Source: Candidatus Poribacteria bacterium (GTDB taxonomy: Bacteria; Poribacteria; WGA-4E; WGA-3G). From it: a stretch of DNA of 46,870 bases. Below are positions 33,697-41,984 of the stretch, one piece after another. The stretch lies in contig VXOP01000281.1 of the NCBI GenBank assembly GCA_009839975.1, positions 1 to 46,870 on the forward strand. The letters run 5' to 3'. Within the stretch, counting starts at the first letter, position 1, and every line of letters starts with the position of its first letter. Under the pieces are notes generated by a model, which worked only from the letters and a program-made list of their open reading frames with translations, was not told where the DNA came from and made no database searches. Made by a program: the position numbers and the translations under genes.

Positions 33697-35715
33697 TTAT
33701 TCAGAAACAGGTTCTGCTTCAGAAACGGGATCGTGCTCAGAAACAGGTTCTGCATCATCAACAAGCTCAGCATCAACAACAGGTTCTGCATCATCAATAG
33801 ACTCTACATCAGAAACATGAATGGATTCAGAAGCAGGCTCTTCTTCGGAAACAGGTTCTGCATCAGAAACAGGAATGGATTCAGATGCGGAAGCGGGGTT
33901 TCGCTTCAATCCTTTCACAAAATCCTGAATTGTTTGTCCAATCTTTGTTGTATCAATATCGCTAAAGTTAGCAAGTTCCTTGAGGAGTGGCATTGCTGCA
34001 CCAGCATTTATGATAGAGCCAAGAATTCTGTTCATTCCACCTGGACCGCCATTCCCAGCACCATTACCCCCTAAATCAAGTACGCGGATACTTTCTATCC
34101 GTTCAGCGGGTTTCATTAACTCCTTCGTAACTTCAGGCAATGCTTCTACAAGTGCCAGTACTGCATCGCTGACAAGTACTTGCGGCTCAGCCTGATTTTT
34201 AGCAGTAATTAGTGCTTCTTCACCATCTGCCTCAGCTCTTGCTTCAACGAGAAGTGCCTCTGAAAGGATTTTTGTAGCCTCAGCCTTGACTTGCGCTGCT
34301 TCAAATTCTGCCTTTGCAGTTTCAATTATAGTATACGCTTCAGCGTCAGCGGTCTTTTCTTTTGCGATTCTATCCTCGTCCGCTTCCTGCTCGGCACGAA
34401 TCAGTTCTATTTTGCTTTCACGTTCTGCTTTTTCGATTGCTTCCGCTGTTTCAACGGCGGCTTCAGCACGTGCTTTTTCAGCAGAAATCTCCAAAAGTTC
34501 AATCAGAGCAGCCTCACGTTCTTTTTCCTTAACTGACACAAGAATAGCGTTTTGTGCTTCTGCTTCTTTTTCTTCACGTTCTTTGTCTAACAGCACAATT
34601 CTACGTTCAATATCGGTTTCTTTGACAGTAGCCTCTTGTTCAATTTTGGCTTTCTCAATACTAAGGTTTCGCTGAATTTCGGCTTCTTCAACCATCTGCT
34701 GTTGCTGAACTTTTGCAATCTCAATAGCCTGCTGCTGGGAGATTTCGCTTTCTTGAACTAACTTTTCCTGTTCAATGCGTTCCATCTCAATTTTTTGAGT
34801 TTGTGCAATTTCAGCAGATTTCACAGCCAGTTCTTGTTTAATCCGTGCTTCCTCAACTGCTTGGAGCTGCTCGAACTTGTGTGCATCAACCGCGCGTTCC
34901 TGTTCAGCCTTGTTAGTCGCGATCTCCTTGCGCTGTTCTTCTTGTGCAAATTCAAGCCGCTGCTCAACTTCTAATCCTTTTGTTTCTGTTTCCTCTTCCT
35001 TCTGCTTAATTTCGAGTTCCGCGAGGAGACGATCTTCTTCACGTCTGACCTTGTTTTCATGCTCAATCTTCGCCGTTTCTGTCTGCTTTTCTTCCACTTC
35101 CTTTTTTATCGTCTGGATTGCAACAACATCAAATCGGTTGTTTTCATCAAGTGCTTCAAGTGGTGTTTGGTCAAGGTTTGTCACTGCAACAGTTTCAAGC
35201 TTAAAGCCGTTCTGCTCCAAATCCTCAAGACATGCTTCCTGTACCTGGTCAGAAAACTCTTGACGTTTTTCGTGAAGTTCTTGCAAATCCATCGTTGCAG
35301 CCACACTCCGGAGAACACCCACAAGTTTACCCTCCAGCAATGCACTCACTGAGTCTGGGGTTAAGGTTTTTTCACCGAGACTCGCTACTGCCTTAAGCAC
35401 ATCCTGTTCATTGGGCTCAATTTTGACATAGAACTCCGCTTGAATGTCAACACGCAAACTATCCTTAGTAATCAGAGCTGCTTGACCCTCCCGTTCAACA
35501 GGGAGTTGTAACGTATTTAAAGATATAAGCTGCGTCACATTCGTGATTGGATTAACGAGTGTTCCACCAAAAACAACCCGTTTTTTGCTTCCCCCAGAGA
35601 TCACTAACGCTGCATCAGCCGGGGCTTTTTTGTAAAAAGATTTGTAGATTAGTACGAAAATAACAAACAATGCAATAAGACCGCCAACAATGAGCACAAA
35701 AAGTTGTCCTTCCAT
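33697..35715 (-). CDS. Flotillin/YqiK-like SPFH membrane scaffold protein
   Basis: A 672-residue SPFH-domain protein. One N-terminal helix (residues 5-25) anchors it, the SPFH domain covers about 30-205, and a heptad-rich, Glu/Ala/Lys-dense coiled coil spans about 205-540, the part that oligomerises in flotillins. Gly-rich (about 558) and then Glu-rich tail residues follow. The tail (about 600-672) repeats VSEAEP/VDDAEP units. Together with the neighbouring YqiJ homologue 52 bases upstream it matches the E. coli yqiJ-yqiK arrangement, associated with membrane microdomains and envelope stress. A strong AAGGAG site precedes ATG 35715. The acidic repeated tail is unusual for the family. Confidence 0.9.
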   Translation of the reverse strand: MEGQLFVLIVGGLIALFVIFVLIYKSFYKKAPADAALVISGGSKKRVVFGGTLVNPITNVTQLISLNTLQLPVEREGQAALITKDSLRVDIQAEFYVKIEPNEQDVLKAVASLGEKTLTPDSVSALLEGKLVGVLRSVAATMDLQELHEKRQEFSDQVQEACLEDLEQNGFKLETVAVTNLDQTPLEALDENNRFDVVAIQTIKKEVEEKQTETAKIEHENKVRREEDRLLAELEIKQKEEETETKGLEVEQRLEFAQEEQRKEIATNKAEQERAVDAHKFEQLQAVEEARIKQELAVKSAEIAQTQKIEMERIEQEKLVQESEISQQQAIEIAKVQQQQMVEEAEIQRNLSIEKAKIEQEATVKETDIERRIVLLDKEREEKEAEAQNAILVSVKEKEREAALIELLEISAEKARAEAAVETAEAIEKAERESKIELIRAEQEADEDRIAKEKTADAEAYTIIETAKAEFEAAQVKAEATKILSEALLVEARAEADGEEALITAKNQAEPQVLVSDAVLALVEALPEVTKELMKPAERIESIRVLDLGGNGAGNGGPGGMNRILGSIINAGAAMPLLKELANFSDIDTTKIGQTIQDFVKGLKRNPASASESIPVSDAEPVSEEEPASESIHVSDVESIDDAEPVVDAELVDDAEPVSEHDPVSEAEPVSE
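33705..33890 (-). repeat. Tandem coding repeats in the flotillin tail
   Basis: Imperfect repeats of about 18 bases encode units related to VSEAEP and VDDAEP (DAEPVSE, EEPASE, DAEPVVDAEL). The array lies at the end of the flotillin-like gene; unit number is expected to vary between strains. Confidence 0.7.
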
Positions 35716-35767
35716 TTCTCATATCTCCTTTATTTAAAGTATTCGGTTCATATCAACATTTGCGGAT

Positions 35768-36553
35768 TTACGACATCACCGCTTCTATAGATTTCACATC
35801 AAATATTCGTTTCTCAGGATCATAGCCAATTAGAATCACAATATCACCCTTTACTGGGTTGGGATCACCGGGTTTGACGCGACATTTTACCGTTAACGTA
35901 TGACCATCTGGAACTTGAACCCTTGCGGTGCCGAAAGTCGTTGTGATTTGACCGCTAATCACTCTTCCTTGTAGACCGAGTAGGTGAAGATCCTTCGTGG
36001 GAGGATCGCTTTCCGGAAATATCTTTGAGAGTGTAAGTGATAAGTATCGAGTTCCTAAAATACTGCAAACAAGGGCAGCTGAACAAGATATCCCGAAGAA
36101 TAGGCTTGATGCAGAGTTGACATTGAGGATTTCATTGACAATTAAACCTGTGAAACTCCACGTAGTAAAGAGTGTCATCACCACTATCATAAAGGGTACC
36201 CTTCCTATGTTCAGAAACCCCAATACGTCACCAATAAAATTACCACTTCCGCCTGATCCGGCATCTGTACCTACAGCCGTATCTGCATTAATGTCAGCGT
36301 CCACATCAACGTCAGCGTCCACATCCACATCAACGTCAGCGTCTACATCAAAGTCAACGTCAGCGTCTACATCAAAGTCCACGTCTGCATCAACGTCAAA
36401 GTCCACATCCGCATCAACATCTGCATCTACATCAGCATCCCCAAAGTCCAGGCCACCGAGGATCAGCCGAAAAATTGCAAACAGAAACACGACAGCAAGT
36501 GGTGCAGTAAACCATACATTATATGTTACAGTTAGATAATTCCAAAAACCCAT
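35768..36553 (-). CDS. YqiJ-like (DUF1449/OB-fold) inner-membrane protein with alternating-Asp linker
   Basis: A 261-residue NfeD-like partner of flotillin. I choose the ATG at 36553, which has GAGGAA just before it, instead of a longer upstream reading. Residues 18-34 are a membrane helix, 107-170 hold two or three more (LGFLNIGRVPFMIVV is shared with YqiJ), and 190-255 form an OB-fold. Between the first and second membrane blocks, residues 39-92 are a repeated alternation of Asp with Val, Ala or Phe (DVDADVDF units). In a strand this gives one acidic and one hydrophobic face, so it may bind cations or self-associate. E. coli YqiJ lacks it. Co-operonic with the YqiK homologue. Confidence 0.85.
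   Translation of the reverse strand: MGFWNYLTVTYNVWFTAPLAVVFLFAIFRLILGGLDFGDADVDADVDADVDFDVDADVDFDVDADVDFDVDADVDVDVDADVDVDADINADTAVGTDAGSGGSGNFIGDVLGFLNIGRVPFMIVVMTLFTTWSFTGLIVNEILNVNSASSLFFGISCSAALVCSILGTRYLSLTLSKIFPESDPPTKDLHLLGLQGRVISGQITTTFGTARVQVPDGHTLTVKCRVKPGDPNPVKGDIVILIGYDPEKRIFDVKSIEAVMS
36278..36440 (-). repeat. Coding minisatellite (DVDADVDF units)
   Basis: Near-identical 24-base and 12-base units, written in the plus strand as GTCAACGTCAGCGTCTACATC and relatives, encode residues 39-92 of the YqiJ-like protein. The unit count is irregular, as expected of slippage. It was considered as CRISPR and rejected because there are no spacers. Confidence 0.85.
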
Positions 36554-36607
36554 AATTTCCTCAATTGATAATATATCAACCTTCAAAAAGTGACAAGAGA
36601 ATAACAC

Positions 36608-36883
36608 AGATATTATTCAAACGGTTCAGATCATAAGGTTATCAAATCTACAGTTTTTATTCAATTTGAAATATCCAATAACAACTCTACATGTTCCCTG
36701 ATAGGTAGTCCTTTCGTACTCTGATATTGTATCAGAAAATGTAAGAAAAAAGCAACTTAAAAAATTCTGCGTGCGTAAAGATTTGGTTACATTCTGCTGA
36801 CAACTGAAAACTGATTGCTGACAACTGACAAATGGATTTCTACAATAACTCTACACATCCTATTAAAAAGATCTACAAAACCT
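36608..36883. other. Non-coding gap with short repeats
   Basis: This 276-base stretch holds no gene. It contains a CTGATA-TTG-TATCAG palindrome (around 36721) and a tandem repeat of GCTGACAACTGA at about 36797 and 36815. On the reverse strand it lies ahead of the YqiJ-like gene and after the GNAT gene, so it likely holds the YqiJ/YqiK promoter, but I could not place one convincingly. Confidence 0.5.
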
Positions 36884-37480
36884 TTACTGAGAGACCTTCT
36901 CCCATAATTCTGGTGGAAAGGATTCTTTGAGATGTTCTATCTGCTTTGACAATGAGGGAATGTTCATTTTAATGCAGATGTTCTCCCATCTTTCAGATTG
37001 TGTACTGTCAACATAAACCGGTAAGAAACCTAAGTTCAGATAGGTTTTAATAGCAGGGAAACGAAAATCATCAGTATCCAGCATGGCACAGATAAAACCG
37101 TTATCTTGAAAAAAATGAAGAACAGCAAGCGAAACCCATCTACCTAGTTTTTTTCCTGTGTGTTCACCTAATACACCGACCATATGAACATATCCTACTT
37201 GTGTCTCATGAACGGATTGCCGCCATGAACAAGCGGTACCTACGGGTATGTCGTTATATGTCACAAAGAATAGTCCATTTGGATCAAACACATCTCTGTC
37301 AATAATCTCCCGTCGTGTGTCTTGTGCTGTGCGTGCTTTACCGCCAAATGAATCAGTAATAATGTTTGCCCAATGTAACGCATCACCTTTGCAGTATGTC
37401 CGCAAATTGTAATTCTTAGGAAGTTCTATGTCTGGTAGGTCTTTCAGCTCAGGTCTTACCATTCTAAGTTGTCGTGGCAT
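36884..37480 (-). CDS. GNAT-family N-acetyltransferase
   Basis: A 198-residue acetyltransferase-fold protein. The central FVTYNDIPVGTACSW strand pair, followed by QVGYVHMVGVLGEHTGKKLGRWVSLAVLHF, is the GNAT V-shaped acetyl-CoA site (the motif A loop reads EHTGKKLG). A second block (AIKTYLNLGFLPVY) is the usual C-terminal strand and helix. The substrate is unknown. It is transcribed away from aroK, with a 183-base gap between them, and is preceded by an AGGAAAAG ribosome-binding site. It resembles the MSMEG/RimI-type general acetyltransferases, but no closer assignment is justified. Confidence 0.85.
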   Translation of the reverse strand: MPRQLRMVRPELKDLPDIELPKNYNLRTYCKGDALHWANIITDSFGGKARTAQDTRREIIDRDVFDPNGLFFVTYNDIPVGTACSWRQSVHETQVGYVHMVGVLGEHTGKKLGRWVSLAVLHFFQDNGFICAMLDTDDFRFPAIKTYLNLGFLPVYVDSTQSERWENICIKMNIPSLSKQIEHLKESFPPELWEKVSQ

Positions 37481-37577
37481 CTATTCTTTTCCTCTGTTTA
37501 TGTCTCTTTTAGACCACTTGATGTTGCATTATAGCATAAGCAAAAAAAACCTGCAGAACTTTTATTTTAATCTTGGC

Positions 37578-37606
37578 TTTACTTAATTCTTAGAAAATGA
37601 TATAAT
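37578..37606 (+). promoter_or_regulatory. Sigma-70 promoter for aroK-aroB
   Basis: TTTACT (37578-37583) and TATAAT (37601-37606) are 17 bases apart; the -10 is perfect. The predicted start near 37613 leaves a leader of about 50 bases before GTG 37664. It may also drive the downstream membrane genes. Confidence 0.65.
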
Positions 37607-37663
37607 ACAAAATCATGTGATCTCATTTTATGAATTGAATAACACTGAAAGGTTAATGGAAAG

Positions 37664-38227
37664 GTGAAACGTTCGTTTCAAAAGCAACCGAATATAGTTC
37701 TCATCGGTTTTATGGGTACGGGTAAGTCCTCTGTAGGTAAGCGCCTTTCTGCTCAGCTGCGGATGCGCTATGTTGATATTGACACAGTTATTGAACGGCA
37801 AAGCCAACGACCTATCACCGATATTTTTGATGAAGACGGTGAAGAAGTTTTTCGTCAACTTGAAACTGAAGCGGTTAACAAAGTATCAAATTACGCCAAT
37901 TATGTTATTTCTACTGGTGGGGGAGTTGTCCTAAGGGAAACTAATGTATCCAGACTAAAAGAGAATGGCGTGGTTTTCTGTCTGACAGCTACACCAGAAG
38001 AAATCTTCAAACGTGTCAGTCACCATACACACCGTCCCTTACTCCAAACACCCGATGCGATGAATACAATACGAACGATGTTAGCAGAACGAAATCCATA
38101 TTACGCAAAAGCCGATTATATGATAAACACAACAGGTAAATCCTTTGACGAGATAATTTCTCGTATCAAAGGCATTTTCTATAGAGACGCATTACGTCGA
38201 AAATCCCCCAACAAAAAGCGCGCGTGA
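37664..38227 (+). CDS. aroK: Shikimate kinase
   Basis: A 187-residue kinase that phosphorylates shikimate with ATP in aromatic amino-acid biosynthesis. The Walker A GFMGTGKSSVGK (about residues 15-26), the shikimate-binding DIDT, RQLE and STGGGVVLR motifs, and the lid Arg in HRPLL are intact. Usual length. It starts with GTG at 37664, the only start in frame that keeps the N-terminal strand; ATG 37656 is out of frame. aroB follows after seven bases, forming the classical aroKB unit. The extension (about 18 residues) at the C-terminus is basic. Confidence 0.95.
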   Translation: MKRSFQKQPNIVLIGFMGTGKSSVGKRLSAQLRMRYVDIDTVIERQSQRPITDIFDEDGEEVFRQLETEAVNKVSNYANYVISTGGGVVLRETNVSRLKENGVVFCLTATPEEIFKRVSHHTHRPLLQTPDAMNTIRTMLAERNPYYAKADYMINTTGKSFDEIISRIKGIFYRDALRRKSPNKKRA

Positions 38228-38234
38228 TGACAAT

Positions 38235-39323
38235 ATGATGAAGACACTTGAAGTTTCACTAAAAGAAAATAGTTATCCACTTCTCGTCGGAACAGGACTG
38301 ATTGACCGTATCGGTTTTTTTCTGAACAAGTACACAGAAACTGAAAAGGTTTTTATTGTCTGTGATTCTGTTGTTAATCAACATATTACACCCATCGTCA
38401 AACAGAACTTAGTGAGTAACGGATATGATGTTACTGTGCTTGCGATCCCTGGTGGTGAGGAAAGCAAATCAATTGCACAAATAAGTCGGGTTTTAGATGC
38501 ACTCATTGATTCACATCTTGACAGACGTTCGTTGCTTATTGCCATTGGAGGCGGCGTCATCGGGGATCTAAGTGGATTCGCAGCTTCTATCTTCATGCGG
38601 GGTATCGCTTATGTGCAAATTCCAACTACATTACAAGCGCAAGTTGATGCAAGCGTTGGCGGAAAAACTGCTATCAATCATCCTAAAGGCAAGAATCTTA
38701 TCGGAACATTTCATCAACCCAAATTAGTCCTCATTGATATTGATACGTTAGATACCTTACCAGAACGAGATATTAAAGCAGGATTAATTGAAGTCATAAA
38801 AATGGGTGTGATACGCGATACGTATCTGTTTGAGATGGTAGAGGAAAACCTTGATGCTATCCTGAATTTGGACGTTGAGATTCTAATAGAGATGATTTCA
38901 AGCGCATGTGCAAACAAAGCTGATATAGTAGCAAAAGACGAAAAGGAGAGTCACTTACGGATGGTGCTGAACTATGGACATACCTTTGGTCATGCACTTG
39001 AATCACTCACTGAATATAATAGATATAGACACGGTGAAGCCGTCTCTATTGGTATGAACTGTGCAGCAAAGTTAGCAGTCAACTTAGACATGCTTTCCGA
39101 GAAGGACTATCATAGACAAAGGTTACTCTTAGAAAGAGCAGATTTACCCCTGAATTTTCCTTCCGATCTTTCTCCAGAAACAATATGCAAATCCATGTAT
39201 CTTGATAAGAAAACATTCGGAGGAAAACTGCACGTCATCCTGCCTACACGTATTGGAGAAGTTGTTATTCGAGATGATGTTACAGACGAAAAAATTATTC
39301 ATGCCATTTCAGAATGTTATTAG
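38235..39323 (+). CDS. aroB: 3-Dehydroquinate synthase
   Basis: A 362-residue enzyme making 3-dehydroquinate from DAHP, using NAD and a divalent metal, in the shikimate pathway. GGGVIGDLSGFAASIFMRG, PTTLQAQVDASVGGKTAIN, the metal ligand Glu in GLIEVIKMG, the NYGHTFGHALE motif with catalytic His, and the RHGEAVSIGM motif are all present. One residue differs from the more usual PTTLLAQVDSSVGGK. Overlaps nothing; 27 bases separate it from the membrane module, suggesting read-through. Confidence 0.96.
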   Translation: MMKTLEVSLKENSYPLLVGTGLIDRIGFFLNKYTETEKVFIVCDSVVNQHITPIVKQNLVSNGYDVTVLAIPGGEESKSIAQISRVLDALIDSHLDRRSLLIAIGGGVIGDLSGFAASIFMRGIAYVQIPTTLQAQVDASVGGKTAINHPKGKNLIGTFHQPKLVLIDIDTLDTLPERDIKAGLIEVIKMGVIRDTYLFEMVEENLDAILNLDVEILIEMISSACANKADIVAKDEKESHLRMVLNYGHTFGHALESLTEYNRYRHGEAVSIGMNCAAKLAVNLDMLSEKDYHRQRLLLERADLPLNFPSDLSPETICKSMYLDKKTFGGKLHVILPTRIGEVVIRDDVTDEKIIHAISECY

Positions 39324-39350
39324 TTTTTAACTCTTTTAAGAGGATACATA

Positions 39351-40502
39351 ATGATATATAGTAAAACAAACTTTTGGATAGTTGTTTGTTTGGTTCTATT
39401 TCTATGCGGCACCTATGCTTTTAGTCAAGAACCTACCGCACCGTCAAATGTTGTGGCAAAGGACACACCAAATGATGATGGAACAAGTATAACAGTCACA
39501 TGGGATGCTGCTCCTGAAGATAGTGGTATTTTAGGATACGTGATTCTGCGAAATACTGATGAGGGTGAGTTTGAGGTAATAAAAGCTGAATTAAACCCAG
39601 ACCTATCAAAGTATAAAGATGCCGAGATAGAAAAGGGAAAGGCACATGCATACATTGTCCGTGCTGTTTATGACAACGAAACACCTGTGGATTCTGAACA
39701 AACTGCTGCAGTAAAAGCAACTGGACAGTGGTTTCATACAGGTAAAACACCGTTGTTTCTTGCCATGCTCCTTTTTTCTTCTGCGATCGTATGGAATCTC
39801 TATCATGCACGGAGTGGAAAAGAGGTGTTTATTCGAAGGATTCCTGGTTTAGAAGCTGTTGAAGAAGCCATCGGTAGAGCGACAGAAATGGGACGATCAA
39901 TTCTCTATGTTTTAGGGTTAGGTGGCGTAGACAATGTCGCAACAATTGCAAGTATGACTATTTTGGGTCAGGTTGCACGTCGAACAGCAGACTATGAGAC
40001 GGCACTTCGCGTGCCATGCAACGATCCAATTGTGTTAAACGTTGTTCGTGAAATGGTAAAGACATCCTATCTGGATGTAGGGAGACCCGATGCATACAAT
40101 GAGGATGATATCTTCTTCCTTACTAACGATCAATTTGCGTATGCTGCTGGGGTTGATGGCATGATGATACGGGAAAAACCGGCAGCAGTATTTTTACAAG
40201 GACAATTCTACGCTGAATCACTTCTCATGGCTGAAACCGGTAATTCTATCGGTGCTATTCAGATAGCAGGAACTGATTCTGAACATCAACTACCCTTCTT
40301 TATTGCAGCGTGCGACTATACCTTGATCGGAGAGGAACTCTATGCAGCCAGCGCATACCTTTCCAGAGAACCGATGCTCCTTGGAAGTCTAAAGGGACAA
40401 GACTGGGGTAAATTGCTCATTTTTGCTGCGATCATTCTTGGTGTTTCTCTTGAATTTTTCGGTATTAACTGGATTACAACACTCTTACAAACTGTGAGTT
40501 AG
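39351..40502 (+). CDS. FN3 + DUF6754 membrane protein (module component 1)
   Basis: A 383-residue protein. A signal peptide (to about residue 25, AFSQ) is followed by one fibronectin type III domain (about 28-125; TAPSNVVAKD, TVTWDAAPEDSGILGYVILRN), a membrane helix (about 134-151), an alpha/beta segment (about 160-360) that I associate with DUF6754, and a second helix (about 362-380). The FN3 domain is outside; the DUF6754 segment is cytoplasmic. Its function is unknown. It is the first of four genes with gaps of 8, 3 and 4 bases. AGGATAC precedes the ATG. FN3 suggests binding a partner protein or glycan. Confidence 0.78.
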   Translation: MIYSKTNFWIVVCLVLFLCGTYAFSQEPTAPSNVVAKDTPNDDGTSITVTWDAAPEDSGILGYVILRNTDEGEFEVIKAELNPDLSKYKDAEIEKGKAHAYIVRAVYDNETPVDSEQTAAVKATGQWFHTGKTPLFLAMLLFSSAIVWNLYHARSGKEVFIRRIPGLEAVEEAIGRATEMGRSILYVLGLGGVDNVATIASMTILGQVARRTADYETALRVPCNDPIVLNVVREMVKTSYLDVGRPDAYNEDDIFFLTNDQFAYAAGVDGMMIREKPAAVFLQGQFYAESLLMAETGNSIGAIQIAGTDSEHQLPFFIAACDYTLIGEELYAASAYLSREPMLLGSLKGQDWGKLLIFAAIILGVSLEFFGINWITTLLQTVS

Positions 40503-40510
40503 GAGGTTAA

Positions 40511-41161
40511 ATGAAGCGACAAGTACCATTGGCTCTCTGCTTCCTTTTCGGTGTAGCCATGATCTACACACAATTTAGTCCGCATCAATATTCTGATGCG
40601 ATCTATAAGGAGGTAATTAAATGGGGACTCATCATATCACCGTTCGCGTTGGTGTTGGCGGTTGTGACGCTGATCCAGACTCATGCATCAAGAATACGTT
40701 TCCGTGCAGAACATTGGCAATACAGTTTTATTGTCTTCATCGGCATGATAGCCATGGTCCTAGCAGGTGTTCCGTTTGGAGAACAGAACACAGTCTTAGT
40801 CTGGTTATATGACAATGTACAAGTCCCGATGGATGCGACGATGTTTTCTTTGCTCGCCTTCTTTATTGCATCCGCGGCATTTCGTGCTTTCCGTGCACGC
40901 GCGTTTGAAGCAACGTTACTTCTGATTACGGCAATGTTTGTTATGTTGGGGAATATCCCAGTTGGCGACCTTATCTGGGAAACGTTAATGTCTTGGACTC
41001 CTTGGGAAGACGGGGCATCATGGCTTCGGCAGTGGATACTGGATGTTCCAAACACTGCAGCGCGACGGGGAATCATACTCGGTGTCAGTTTAGGTGTCAT
41101 TTCACAATCTATACGAATAATATTAGGCATCGAACGTTCGTATCTTGGCGGAGGAGATTAA
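40511..41161 (+). CDS. Six-helix membrane protein (module component 2)
   Basis: A 216-residue polytopic protein with six predicted hydrophobic segments, near residues 8-21, 37-56, 72-90, 112-128, 135-148 and 185-200. Short soluble loops include a Trp-rich one (ETLMSWTPWEDGASWLRQW) between the fifth and sixth segments. A strong ribosome-binding site (AGGAGG) lies just before the start. No family is recognised. Its tight fit between components 1 and 3 implies an integral subunit of the same membrane assembly. Confidence 0.72.
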   Translation: MKRQVPLALCFLFGVAMIYTQFSPHQYSDAIYKEVIKWGLIISPFALVLAVVTLIQTHASRIRFRAEHWQYSFIVFIGMIAMVLAGVPFGEQNTVLVWLYDNVQVPMDATMFSLLAFFIASAAFRAFRARAFEATLLLITAMFVMLGNIPVGDLIWETLMSWTPWEDGASWLRQWILDVPNTAARRGIILGVSLGVISQSIRIILGIERSYLGGGD

Positions 41162-41164
41162 GCA

Positions 41165-41980
41165 ATGCTTGAAAAATTCATGAATATGGACAGGAGAATC
41201 ATCTTCCTTTTAGTTGCCTTGGTTGTTATAATTCCCACCTTGATACCTGTCAGATTACCCATCACAGTATCAGAACCGACGCAAAAGTTGTATGATTACA
41301 TTGAACAACTTCCATCAGGATCAAATATTATGTTAGCTTTCGATTACGGTCCATCCTCTCTGGCAGAACCAGAGCCGATGGCTAAAGCAGTCATGCAGCA
41401 CTGTTTTAGTAGAGGCATTAAGGTCATAGGTATGACACTTTTTCCAAGTACAGTAACATTAGCAGATAGACTTATGAAAAAGATCGCTGATGAAAACAAC
41501 GCAGTCTATGGACAGGATTACGTGTTCTTAGGTTACCGACCGGGTACGTTACCGGTTATCCTCGGTATGGGTACGAACATAGCGAACGTCTTTGATAAAG
41601 ACTATCAGGATACGCCACTAAGTGAAATTCCAATGATGGCAGATGTTAAGAACTATGACCAGATTTCATTGCTGCTTGATCTGGCTTCCAGTAGTACAAC
41701 AGAAGCATGGATAATTTATGCTAACACAAAATATGATTTGCAGATTGCTGCAGGTGTTACTGCCGTTATTATCGCGCAGATGTATCCATACCTACAGACA
41801 GGTCAGTTGGTAGGTATGATGCCAGGTTATTTGGGGGCTGCTGAATACGAAAAACTGCTAAACGCACCTGGAGACGGTACAGTGGGTCTTAACACAGCAT
41901 CCTTTGCACATCTTCTGATCATCATTTTGGTGATCTTAGGCAATGTTGCATTCTTTATGCAACGTCGAAAGGAGGCGTAA
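41165..41980 (+). CDS. Bitopic alpha/beta membrane protein (module component 3)
   Basis: A 271-residue protein with a helix at each end (about 13-28 and 245-265) and an alpha/beta domain between them. The domain has the strand-loop-helix rhythm of Rossmann-like folds: LPSGSNIMLAFDYGPSSLAEP, KVIGMTLFPSTV, DYVFLGYRPGTLPVILGMG and a late AWIIYANTKYD. Neither a P-loop nor a known catalytic motif is evident. It resembles component 1 in architecture. Starts three bases after component 2 with a GGAGGAG site; unknown function. Confidence 0.7.
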   Translation: MLEKFMNMDRRIIFLLVALVVIIPTLIPVRLPITVSEPTQKLYDYIEQLPSGSNIMLAFDYGPSSLAEPEPMAKAVMQHCFSRGIKVIGMTLFPSTVTLADRLMKKIADENNAVYGQDYVFLGYRPGTLPVILGMGTNIANVFDKDYQDTPLSEIPMMADVKNYDQISLLLDLASSSTTEAWIIYANTKYDLQIAAGVTAVIIAQMYPYLQTGQLVGMMPGYLGAAEYEKLLNAPGDGTVGLNTASFAHLLIIILVILGNVAFFMQRRKEA

Positions 41981-41984
41981 CTTT

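Noticed and set aside
34286-34675. Long forward frame (129 residues) antisense to the flotillin coiled coil
   Set aside because: The Ser/Phe/Ala-rich product is the complement of Glu/Ala/Lys codons and has no ribosome-binding site or domain.
36278-36440. Repeats that look like a CRISPR array
   Set aside because: The units are coding, tandem and without unique spacers; they encode the DVDADVDF segment of the YqiJ-like protein.
35997-36539. 180-residue forward frame antisense to the YqiJ-like gene
   Set aside because: The Ser/Thr repeats are the reverse complement of the Asp repeat and no family signal is present.
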